In this document: positions 11,602 to 19,080 of the stretch, one piece after another
How the letters are laid out: each line of letters opens with the position of its first letter
How positions within the stretch are numbered: position 1 is the stretch's first letter
Origin: a virus
Direction: 5' to 3' (one strand)
Virus record (IMG/VR): IMGVR_UViG_3300042893_002574
Span: 1 to 22,534 of that record
DNA: 22,534 nt
Notes under the pieces: model-generated
What the model was told of the DNA's origin: nothing
Databases searched by the model: none
The model's input: the letters and a program-made list of their open reading frames with translations, nothing else
Program-made: the position numbers and the translations under genes

Positions 11602-11919
11602 TTAGGTTACAATGATGGCAAATTCGTCGTAGTTATTTGGTTTATCTTCAAGAGATATAACCAAACCGCTCTCGGTAATTAGTACCCACTCATCCGGAGT
11701 ATCACCGAGATCATCTATAAGGTTTACGATAAAGTTCTGATCATAAAAATCTGAACAAGGTTTCGGCACATATTCAACTAGTGCGCTAAAGTCATCAAAT
11801 ATATTTATATTATAAGTGACTGAAGTTATATTATTGCACGAGTTAACTGGTGGAGCCATAAGTGCACTAAAATCGTCAACTAGACTAGCTTTGATAGGAG
11901 TCGGAGAACACGCACTCAT
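11602..11919 (-). CDS. Small protein of unknown function between tail and fibre genes
   Basis: A 105-residue acidic protein with no known family. It contains an internal near-repeat: VDDFSALMAPPVNSC (about 14-28) and FDDFSALVEYVPKPC (about 42-56), each followed by a beta-like stretch (SVTYNINI; NFIVNLIDD). A third partial match, EWVLITESG, follows. Such repeated short beta modules suggest a structural rather than enzymatic role. ATG at 11919 overlaps the upstream stop as ATGA, so it is probably translationally coupled; a TTG two codons earlier is less likely. It ends 11 bases before the collagen-like fibre start. An adaptor between tail and fibre is possible but unproven. Confidence 0.65.
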   Translation of the reverse strand: MSACSPTPIKASLVDDFSALMAPPVNSCNNITSVTYNINIFDDFSALVEYVPKPCSDFYDQNFIVNLIDDLGDTPDEWVLITESGLVISLEDKPNNYDEFAIIVT

Positions 11920-12602
11920 GGGCAAACACCATCGACCGTATTAGTCGAAAGGAATTGCCTCACATTCAATATGATTTCTTCAATCTTTGCTACCTCTGTA
12001 GTTTGGATCTTTTCCGTTACAACTAAATAGGCAACCGATCTTTTATCTATATCATCTGAAAATCTTGATTGCTCATCATCTGGAGTTCTTCTACTATAAA
12101 GTATTTCTGATATACCAAGTCGCTTGAATACTGGAGTATGCTCAAACATAAAATCCTCAAAAGACTCTATTACAGCCTCAGCGAGTTCGGGGCCACCTTT
12201 ACTTATTGCGGAGAATATAATTATATTTTCAAAACGCTGACCTTGAACTATATAGTTCACATCACCATCGGTTATTATCTGTTCCCTTAATCTCATTTTT
12301 GGTTCATTAGCGTTGGGTCTGCGCAACTCAAGCGAATAAACCATCATGCAGTCTACGTCCACATCTTTTATATTTGTATCGGACTCAACTAAAGCTGGAT
12401 CAAAAGATGGATTTCCAGCCCTGAATGCGTAAGTTTGACTTTGTACTGGCTTAAACGGAACTAAAGGGTTGCCATCTTCCCAAAGTTTTTTAACTAGAGC
12501 TATGAATTCTAGATAGCTAAGATTGTCTTCTGCACGCAGCGGCTCATTTCGCATACGCTCTGGAGCTCTTGGGTTCATTGGCGCATTAAATTCAAGTGCC
12601 AT
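11916..12602 (-). CDS. Tail-terminator / tail-completion-like protein
   Basis: A 228-residue protein following the sheath gene. It has an N-terminal linker rich in Pro and Asn (to about residue 30) and a helix (YLEFIALVKKLWED). A beta-rich body contains VDVDCMMVYSLELRRP, then QGQRFENIIIFSAISKGGPELAEAVIESFEDFM and a closing VAYLVVTEKIQ strand. The strand, ENxxxF, long-helix, strand order resembles tail-terminator proteins, which cap the tail and join it to the head; the match is by pattern, not by a diagnostic motif. ATG at 12602 has AGGTGA upstream and lies one base after the sheath stop; GTG at 12611 is the alternative. The C-terminal codons overlap the next gene by four bases. Confidence 0.6.
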   Translation of the reverse strand: MALEFNAPMNPRAPERMRNEPLRAEDNLSYLEFIALVKKLWEDGNPLVPFKPVQSQTYAFRAGNPSFDPALVESDTNIKDVDVDCMMVYSLELRRPNANEPKMRLREQIITDGDVNYIVQGQRFENIIIFSAISKGGPELAEAVIESFEDFMFEHTPVFKRLGISEILYSRRTPDDEQSRFSDDIDKRSVAYLVVTEKIQTTEVAKIEEIILNVRQFLSTNTVDGVCP

Positions 12603-12603
12603 A

Positions 12604-14271
12604 TTACTCACCTGTCCCTGGTCCGACCTTAACGGTAAAGTGTATTTCTCTTACAGTAAAATAAGGATGCAGTATAAGGTCAACAAAAACTGTTCTATGT
12701 TCGTCATTTCCCCTGTATATATTCACCGAGAAATCGCGTATCATACCAACACTAGTTATTGTTCTTAGGTAATTTAAGACATCAGATTTAAAACTGGCAT
12801 AATCTATCGTGCCCAACTTTCTTTTACCTAAAGAAACTATTTGTTGAGAAACCTTACCAACAACCCTAACTATAGATGCTGACCAAAAAGAGGAATAATC
12901 TTTTGGATTGTCATCTGGCCAACCGTTAGCTAATGTGTTATCAGAAGCAACAAATGTTTCATATAACACACCCCTTCTTCCTAGGGGGCTAAATGTTGCT
13001 ACATTTAATCTTTTATTTGCTAATCTTTTAATTTCATCTTTAGTAAATTTATACCCAACAAGACTAGAGATAAGGGGAAGCTTTGTGTAGGAAATGCTTT
13101 CATTAATTCTTGCTGTTGACATTACAGCTGCTGCTGTTACTGCCAAAGAACTAGTGAAAGGCAAATCTACTTGAAGCACATTTAAGACACCCTCACCAAT
13201 AACGACCATCCCAAATTTTCCTAAGTCTTTATCGTTAAGAATATTATCCTCACTAGAGTCGGTAAATAAATCTATTCCATAATAATATTTCATAATTTGA
13301 TATATAACTTTAGTAGAATAAATTAAACTACCATTTGAATTTCTAGATATTCGCCTATCAGACTCTAGCTTATCCGCTAAACCCTCAACACCGCTAGCGA
13401 TTCTAGTCCCTATAATACCTAATGATACATTTCCCGTATTTTGATACCTAAGTAAACAGCTCTTTAACAAAGGAGTTAGAAAGTCCACGTCGCCAGAGTC
13501 ATAAAATGGAGCTTCCAGTGGGACTATTATTTCAGGGAAATCCTCTAGCTCCAAAACGCTATATGCTTCCTCTAGTCTTTGTGCATACCTTTGGTAAAAT
13601 GTTAGGTTATTAAATTCTACCCTTTCGGTCTTCCTGGCTTCAGCGCTATTGTAATCGAATGGTAGATACTCTGACATCGGGGCAACTGCCATTAGCCAAA
13701 TATCTCTAGCTCCAGCATTGTAGGCTTCTAGAAGCCCTCTGATTAATGAGCTATCAGGATCGGCTCCAAGCATATTAATGGTTTCCTTAAGGTTAATAAC
13801 CCTATGTGGAACATTTAATTCTAAACCATTACCATGACCGAGTAAAAGTAACCTATCTGTCTTACCTACACTTAGGTCGGTATACATTGGAATTTCTTTT
13901 ATCATTCCACTTAAAGATGGAGGATCTATGATTGTGCCAAGTGGAACTTCAGGTTCAGTTACCGTAAAACTTTCGTAATATACCTGATTAACTCCATCAA
14001 TTTCAAATTCCCATTTTGCAGCATACGTTCCAGGCGTAACATAATCATCCAGATATTGCGTAAATATATAAGAACCCGTGCCTGATCTTTCGAAGTTCTC
14101 GCTAGAGATTACTGGAGTAGCGCCATTGACATAAGAATAAGGGCCATACAAAATTGCAGTTACATTTTTAACTACAGAAAATAATACCTCAGGTGGATCT
14201 ACCGGCTCGTTATCGGAGTTAGTAAAATTTTTATAGAATGTAATTTCATTATCATAAACTATACTTTGCAC
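12604..14271 (-). CDS. Contractile tail sheath protein with N-terminal Ig-like domain
   Basis: A 555-residue sheath subunit, the clearest sign of a contractile tail. Residues from about 125 on carry sheath features: RLLLLGHGNG, then LLEAYNAGARDIWLMAVAP (about 185-203), a long variable middle, PFTSSLAVTAAAVMSTARINESISY, and a C-terminal domain beginning near residue 465. That domain, with DVLNYLRTITSVGMIRDFSV and the final HFTVKVG strands, normally interlocks neighbouring subunits. Residues about 15-110 form a separate beta-sandwich with DPPEVLFSV, GTGSYIF and PGTYAAKWEFEI segments. It resembles Ig-like add-on domains of phage structural proteins and is not part of the core sheath fold. The start is GTG at 14271, overlapping the previous TAG by one base. 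Confidence 0.9.
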   Translation of the reverse strand: MQSIVYDNEITFYKNFTNSDNEPVDPPEVLFSVVKNVTAILYGPYSYVNGATPVISSENFERSGTGSYIFTQYLDDYVTPGTYAAKWEFEIDGVNQVYYESFTVTEPEVPLGTIIDPPSLSGMIKEIPMYTDLSVGKTDRLLLLGHGNGLELNVPHRVINLKETINMLGADPDSSLIRGLLEAYNAGARDIWLMAVAPMSEYLPFDYNSAEARKTERVEFNNLTFYQRYAQRLEEAYSVLELEDFPEIIVPLEAPFYDSGDVDFLTPLLKSCLLRYQNTGNVSLGIIGTRIASGVEGLADKLESDRRISRNSNGSLIYSTKVIYQIMKYYYGIDLFTDSSEDNILNDKDLGKFGMVVIGEGVLNVLQVDLPFTSSLAVTAAAVMSTARINESISYTKLPLISSLVGYKFTKDEIKRLANKRLNVATFSPLGRRGVLYETFVASDNTLANGWPDDNPKDYSSFWSASIVRVVGKVSQQIVSLGKRKLGTIDYASFKSDVLNYLRTITSVGMIRDFSVNIYRGNDEHRTVFVDLILHPYFTVREIHFTVKVGPGTGE

Positions 14272-14660
14272 TATGCTGGACTTTCTTTAGTCGCGCCAAC
14301 AGCCCAATAAGATATTACTCCACCCTCACCACGCATTGGGACCGATGCTTCAATTATGTATGTAACTGTATTATTCGGGTAATTTTCTATATTTTCATAT
14401 ATCCTATCACCAGGCATTGGTGATACATCTGGCCTCATGTAATAAACCATAGAAGAATTAAAAACTATACCTTCAACATTGACTTGCCTAGCGTTAGATA
14501 AGCCTGAGCTAGCAGAGTCGACATGCCTTACAGTATGCCTTTCAAAAGTATTACTATAAATAAATTTCTCACCGCTAAAACGATCCTCTACTCGCTGAAG
14601 TAGTATGTTATGTCCCCATTTACGTAGGATTGCATCTAATTCGGCGCTTATGTTGCTCAT
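14271..14660 (-). CDS. Head-closure / neck-like protein
   Basis: A 129-residue protein, mostly beta-rich. It has an N-terminal helix (SAELDAILRKWGHNILLQRV), then strands KFIYSNTFERHTV and GIVFNSSMVYYM, and PMPGDRIYE followed by a final strand TYIIEASVPMRG. The early GHNILLQR segment and the PGDRIYE turn resemble small phage head-closure proteins, which sit between connector and tail. Its place between the connector-like gene and the sheath agrees. ATG at 14660 overlaps the upstream stop as ATGA. The identification is by pattern and position; another small neck protein is possible. Confidence 0.55.
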   Translation of the reverse strand: MSNISAELDAILRKWGHNILLQRVEDRFSGEKFIYSNTFERHTVRHVDSASSGLSNARQVNVEGIVFNSSMVYYMRPDVSPMPGDRIYENIENYPNNTVTYIIEASVPMRGEGGVISYWAVGATKESPA

Positions 14661-16009
14661 AGTAAAATGTCCAAACCACCCTGCAACGATGAGCTACTAT
14701 AGGTTACTGTATCTAGTGCGTCAAAGTCCCTAATCTTCCTAACTGGAATAGGATTAGTATGCTTACTTCCCTTAACTACACTCCTAAATCCTCCGCGAGA
14801 ACTTGACGACAGAAGTTCGCTACGCAGAACGGAAGCTAATTCGCACCAAGAATTTACAGTGCCTCGATTTAAGGTTCCAGTTGCTTTTGGTTTATTTATA
14901 GTTAAGTCGCCAAGGGTAAATGACGTACTGAAACCAGAACTTAATGAATAGACCTTATCAAGCGTGCAGGCGACAGCGGCTTTTATGTATTCCATAGCAA
15001 CAAATGGAATCTCAGTAACATCATCTTCAAGTTTAAGTAGATTCTTTACCTCAAGTGAGTAATAGTGAATTTGTTCAGCTATCTCAACATTAGTAGCATC
15101 AGGATATATTTGATTTAAATCATCTATATCTATATACATTGGGTCCAAAACTCCACAGAATAATAATTCCCTATCAGCAACCATCTTATAGGAAACTGGA
15201 GTTGCATCATCACTTAAACTAGATAGATTTTTAGATAATAAAATTCTGTATTTATAATTTTTTTCAAAATATGTATATCCAGATACATTGTACACAGACG
15301 AAGTAGAGGGAGTAGCAGCTGGTGGGTAATGATCCACACTTGGTAAATCTACATACACAATAGGATCGGTATTATCTAAAGAAAAATTAGCATCAACATC
15401 TATCCACCTAGTTGGAGCTTTTTTGATTTCTCTTTTTTGAACTTTAATATATGGCGCGATCAGGTTATCTTCATCTGGATGTAAATTGAATGTAAGGGAA
15501 ATTCTTCCATTATTTTCGTTTTCATATAAATAATACGAACCATCTGAAGGGTCAGCGGAAACCAAAGAAAGTATGGTAGTACTAGTAGAATTATTGACCG
15601 GGACAGAAAATACATGATCAGAAATCGCATAATCAATGATTACTGGGTCAGGGTAAACTGCATCTATAGTTGTAGCTAAGTCTACGTTTAATATTCCCGT
15701 TTCAAAAGAAATACTATCATTAGCAAAAACTGCATCAAGAACATTTGTTAAGTTAGTTACAGTTAAGGTATAGGGAGAATTATCTTCTAGTATTTCGTCA
15801 GTAAAATATAATTTTAATATTTTTGAGACTGAATTATAATCCCTAACTATATCTATAGTCTTAAAAGGGTTAGCTACAGTAGATGGTGTGGCATCTGTTT
15901 TATTCAGTAAAAAATTAGAATTAGCTATGCTAGCAACTTTGACGGTTACGCCAAACTTAATCTGCACATAAACATCAGTAACTGAAAAGGCTTCAATTAA
16001 ACTAGCCAC
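14657..16009 (-). CDS. Head-tail connector-like protein with N-terminal Ig-like domains
   Basis: A 450-residue virion protein. Residues about 10-105 read as an Ig-like beta-sandwich of the SbsA type, with YVQIKFGVTV near the start, ILKLYFTD, then NSPYTLTVTNLTNVLDAVF and ISFETG. A second beta-rich region covers about 110-265. From about 280 the sequence becomes helical (IDIDDLNQIYPDATNVEIAEQI; IPFVAMEYIKAAVACTLDKV) with FTLGDLTI near residue 368. This resembles head-tail adaptor proteins that bind below the portal. The start is GTG at 16009 with AAAGGAGA upstream. It is the first gene after the likely terminator behind the capsid gene and is coupled to the next gene by ATGA. The connector role is inferred from the C-terminal part and the position. 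Confidence 0.6.
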   Translation of the reverse strand: MASLIEAFSVTDVYVQIKFGVTVKVASIANSNFLLNKTDATPSTVANPFKTIDIVRDYNSVSKILKLYFTDEILEDNSPYTLTVTNLTNVLDAVFANDSISFETGILNVDLATTIDAVYPDPVIIDYAISDHVFSVPVNNSTSTTILSLVSADPSDGSYYLYENENNGRISLTFNLHPDEDNLIAPYIKVQKREIKKAPTRWIDVDANFSLDNTDPIVYVDLPSVDHYPPAATPSTSSVYNVSGYTYFEKNYKYRILLSKNLSSLSDDATPVSYKMVADRELLFCGVLDPMYIDIDDLNQIYPDATNVEIAEQIHYYSLEVKNLLKLEDDVTEIPFVAMEYIKAAVACTLDKVYSLSSGFSTSFTLGDLTINKPKATGTLNRGTVNSWCELASVLRSELLSSSSRGGFRSVVKGSKHTNPIPVRKIRDFDALDTVTYSSSSLQGGLDILL

Positions 16010-16044
16010 TACGTCTCCTTTTAAGCGCTTACGTCTATATAGTA

Positions 16045-16076
16045 AACAAGGGATGAGCTAAAGCCCATCCCTTGTT
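16045..16076 (-). terminator. Hairpin, likely terminator behind the major capsid gene
   Basis: Two perfect 11-base arms (16045-16055 and 16066-16076) enclose a ten-base loop that can itself extend the stem across one mismatch. On the minus strand the 3' arm runs into UUGUUUACUAUAU, a U-rich but imperfect tail. It lies 25 bases after the capsid stop and 35 bases before the next start. A partial terminator would let the capsid gene be transcribed more than the genes behind it. Alternatively it protects the capsid mRNA 3' end. Confidence 0.65.
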
Positions 16077-16101
16077 CATAAAGCGTTTTGTAAAGTTAGA
16101 C

Positions 16102-17154
16102 TCAGGAAACAGTCTTCATGAGCTCAACTTCATAAGCTCTGGTGAGCGAAACGTTCTTGGCGGCGGTAATACCTTCGCCATCACCCATCATAACAATATC
16201 GTAACGCTCTTTCATCTTAAGCGCTTGGATATCACGGGCGGGATCATTCCAACCGTCTGTGGTCATATCATCCTTAACAAGGAGGACACCAACCTCATTA
16301 CGATCAATGAGGAAAACGTCCGACTTAGCGGGAGTTGAACCACTCTTAGCCGTAAAGCTAACGAATGGGGAAACAAGGACGTTAAGACCAAGGGGGGCGG
16401 AAGCGTTAGCTGCCTGATCCCTTGAAGTAACGCTCATGTCCCATCTTGGCCAACTAGTGCCGTTCATACCACGGAATTCGGGGTTACGAGCGAAAAGGCT
16501 CCACATAAGTGGGTGAATGATGAAATCAGTTGGTACATGGTTTTCTGCCATTAGTACAGCAGCCATCTCAATGACATCGTCCCAGATGAGAGTACCGTTA
16601 GCGGTACCTGCTGCACCAAGACCAGTGGTATTAGCAATACCAGCATCGTCATTATCGAAAACTACAGTAGCTGCGCCAGCGAATCTCGAAAGAGCAATTT
16701 GCTCCTTAAGACGAGCCATTGCACGCCCAGCTGCGCGAACGTGAAGGCCAACAATGTCCCAAAGGCTATCTGCGATAACTTCTTCGGTAAAGGCGACTTT
16801 AACGCCCTTCTTGCTGACTTTACCTTCGATTTGCTTTGCGAATGCAAGAGCTTGCTCTGGGTATTCTTGTCCTTCGGGAATTTCATCGGCCTGAATCGCG
16901 TTAACTGCGGGGAACTCAAGTGAGCGACCCTTCCCAAGACGCACAACCGAAAGAAGAGGGGTAACCAGTAATTGTGGTTCTGCCGCTTCCTTTAGAGTGC
17001 GAGAAATAACTTTGGGGAAAAGGATTGGAGCGTCGGGAGAAGCAAAAGCTTCCTTTACCGTTACTCTGCGGTCATCATCGATGAAACCATCCTCAGTTAA
17101 TACAGATTCCCAGGCGTCATAATTCGCGAGGAGTTCTTCAATTGGTTTTGCCAT
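16102..17154 (-). CDS. Major capsid protein (HK97-fold type)
   Basis: A 350-residue capsid subunit. The N terminus is helical and acidic (about 1-55). It is followed by LFPKVISRTLKEAAEPQLLVT and a segment LEFPAVNAIQADEIPEGQEYP (about 97-117) typical of the capsid extended loop. Then come the spine helix LWDIVGLHVRAAGRAMARLKEQI, the peripheral loop with GTLIWDDVIEMAAVLMAENH, and the late strands (NVLVSPFVSF, DVFLIDRNEVGVLLVKDD, YDIVMMGDGEGI). ATG at 17154 is preceded by AGGAGG, and the region between could fold a small hairpin. Flanking genes (protease/scaffold and decoration-like upstream, connector-like downstream) confirm the assignment. It uses noticeably more C- and G-ending codons than the AT-rich tail genes, as expected for a very highly expressed protein. 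Confidence 0.88.
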   Translation of the reverse strand: MAKPIEELLANYDAWESVLTEDGFIDDDRRVTVKEAFASPDAPILFPKVISRTLKEAAEPQLLVTPLLSVVRLGKGRSLEFPAVNAIQADEIPEGQEYPEQALAFAKQIEGKVSKKGVKVAFTEEVIADSLWDIVGLHVRAAGRAMARLKEQIALSRFAGAATVVFDNDDAGIANTTGLGAAGTANGTLIWDDVIEMAAVLMAENHVPTDFIIHPLMWSLFARNPEFRGMNGTSWPRWDMSVTSRDQAANASAPLGLNVLVSPFVSFTAKSGSTPAKSDVFLIDRNEVGVLLVKDDMTTDGWNDPARDIQALKMKERYDIVMMGDGEGITAAKNVSLTRAYEVELMKTVS

Positions 17155-17182
17155 CTTAGGACTTTCCTCCTGTGTGCTTTCT

Positions 17183-17932
17183 TTATAGAGTTAGGCTTAC
17201 GCGAATTGCACCGACAACATTAGCTGTGTCGAGGTTTGAACGGATACCAAGCTTGCCCTGATAAGGACCAGATTGGGTCAATTCAAAAACTTCCTTAAGA
17301 GCACCGGGATCCGAAGGAAGTAGCATGTAGGACAGAAGACCATCATCAAAATTGGTTGCGAACTTCTCAACCTCAATGACAGTACCTACAGCAAGGTAAT
17401 GCGCATCCGTTCCCTTAGTGAACTTAACGGGACGACCAAGTGCATCGGCCCTGATAATATCACCAGCAACAAGATTTGCATTAACACCATTTACAAGTGG
17501 ATATTCAACATAACCACGAGTGATCCAACCAGCACCCTGTGAGGTACCCTTGTCGAATGGACGATAAAGATCGTACTGCGCGCAACCAATCGGAACAGTT
17601 CCGGCAGCTACACTTACGGTCTCATCATCACCGGCGACGTTGGTTGGAGTTGCGCCAGTCTCAAGGTCGATGGTATCAGCATCTCCCCAAGTCTGACTAG
17701 AACCCGAGCCATTGGCTGGGACAATACGGGAATCACCATTGCTGTCAGTTACGACAGAAAGGATGGTGCCTTTAGGAATTACGATTTCGAAGCGATCATC
17801 TTCGTTATCTGTATACCAGGTTGGAAGAGCTGAGTGAGGAAGAAGGTAGGTTGCGGGAGCGATGCCCTCGGAAACTACGAAACGACCTGAACCAGTTTTA
17901 CTGCCAACCTTACGAAATTTTGCTAAACTCAT
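17183..17932 (-). CDS. Head decoration-like protein
   Basis: A 249-residue beta-rich protein between the protease/scaffold and the major capsid gene, where phages usually encode a decoration or capsid-stabilising protein. Visible segments are PKGTILSVVTDSNGD (about 53-67), a Gly/Thr-rich loop (GATPTNVAGDDETV), then VPIGCAQYDLYRPF and WITRGYVEYPLVNG, and a hydrophobic C-terminal strand. There is no enzymatic motif, signal peptide or membrane segment. ATG at 17932 has AGGGG upstream, and the gene is followed 28 bases later by the capsid ATG. The role is inferred from position and composition; a minor capsid protein is the main alternative. Confidence 0.6.
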   Translation of the reverse strand: MSLAKFRKVGSKTGSGRFVVSEGIAPATYLLPHSALPTWYTDNEDDRFEIVIPKGTILSVVTDSNGDSRIVPANGSGSSQTWGDADTIDLETGATPTNVAGDDETVSVAAGTVPIGCAQYDLYRPFDKGTSQGAGWITRGYVEYPLVNGVNANLVAGDIIRADALGRPVKFTKGTDAHYLAVGTVIEVEKFATNFDDGLLSYMLLPSDPGALKEVFELTQSGPYQGKLGIRSNLDTANVVGAIRVSLTL

Positions 17933-17955
17933 TAAAATACCCCTTTTTAGGTTTC

Positions 17956-19080
17956 TTAAGCTTTTCTTTTGCCCATAAGGATGTCGACAAAGAGATCTTC
18001 TGCTCGTTCTTCAACTGAAGTCTCAGAATTTTGCTCCTCAATGTCGGATGTTACTACATTTGATTCGCCCTCAACTGCTTCTACGCTTTCTTCCATTGTT
18101 AAGGAAGTCGTCGCATTAGCCGTGGGACGAGGAAGTTGAGCCAAGTCACGAAGAGAATCGGCAAGTGATGCACCGGTTCTATCTGCATGCTCTTCAATTG
18201 AATCTGCACGCTCTTCGGCTTCAACTATACCAAGATAAATTTTAGTATCCACAACTCGCTCAACAAGTGTGCGATGAAGTGCATTTTTTAGCTTGGCGTT
18301 CTTTTCTTCAAGCTCTCTAACCTTTGCTTCGAGGTTTTTAACGTGTAGCTCCTCTGGTGCATTTTCACCAGTGAGTTCACTCTCTTCGGCTGGTTCTTCG
18401 TCTTGAATAACCTCTTCTTCTTCAGATGCCTCTTCTTCAGCTACCTCTTCGGTGGCTTCTTCTTCGTCATCTTCTGATTCGCGGTTTATTGGAGCACCTT
18501 TCGATGTTTCAGGATCAACGTCTTTATTGCCCGATTTTTCTTGACCTTCGGGACGTTCACCTTCTTCTACGTCTGTCTCCTCATCAGCGACAACTTCTTC
18601 TTCGGCTGGCTCTTCGCTAACCTCAGGAGATGTTTCTTCGCTAACTTCTTCAGTCTCTTCTTCCACTACCTCTACTTCAGAGGGGGCAGAGAGATCAGTA
18701 TTTAAATTTTCGATAACCTCAAGGATATCGTCTTTGTAATCTTCCATATCAGATTCTGCGCTCTCTTTCAAAATATCCGGTACCGGTCGATCAGACCCAT
18801 TGACTTTTTTCCAAGATGCTCTGATTTTAGCTTTAACTCCAGCTAAATCAGCCCTTGGTATTTGAACTTTATTTCCCCTGAAACCCGTTGACTTAAGAGC
18901 AGAAACAGCACGTGATACTTGAGCAATTGTTTCCTTTTGATCAAGACTATCCCAAAGGCGAAGCTTCCAGGTAGAAGGCGTTTCAGGGTCTGGAACATAA
19001 GCAAAAGCTGCTGCGGGGAAATTCTCACCGCCTTCTTTTTTGGTCGCTACCTCTTCAAAGGTAGCATCTTGCTCTGCCAT
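17956..19080 (-). CDS. Candidate nested scaffold protein (internal in-frame start)
   Basis: Inside the protease/scaffold gene a perfect GAGGAG (19092-19087) with a six-base spacer precedes an in-frame ATG at 19080. It would give a separate 374-residue protein starting MAEQDATFEEV. It would contain the last accessory domain, a Glu/Asp-rich stretch, a coiled coil (KNLEAKVRELEEKNAKLKNA) and the C-terminal tail, but no protease. This is the arrangement of lambda C and Nu3, where the scaffold is made from an internal start of the protease gene. It is inferred from sequence; the Glu-Glu codons could produce the Shine-Dalgarno match by chance. Confidence 0.5.
   Translation of the reverse strand: MAEQDATFEEVATKKEGGENFPAAAFAYVPDPETPSTWKLRLWDSLDQKETIAQVSRAVSALKSTGFRGNKVQIPRADLAGVKAKIRASWKKVNGSDRPVPDILKESAESDMEDYKDDILEVIENLNTDLSAPSEVEVVEEETEEVSEETSPEVSEEPAEEEVVADEETDVEEGERPEGQEKSGNKDVDPETSKGAPINRESEDDEEEATEEVAEEEASEEEEVIQDEEPAEESELTGENAPEELHVKNLEAKVRELEEKNAKLKNALHRTLVERVVDTKIYLGIVEAEERADSIEEHADRTGASLADSLRDLAQLPRPTANATTSLTMEESVEAVEGESNVVTSDIEEQNSETSVEERAEDLFVDILMGKRKA

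Noticed and set aside
11795-11815. T4-like late promoter match (TATAAATA on the minus strand)
   Set aside because: It lies inside a coding region, and similar matches occur at other AT-rich coding places such as near 14888 and 20314, so it is not specific.
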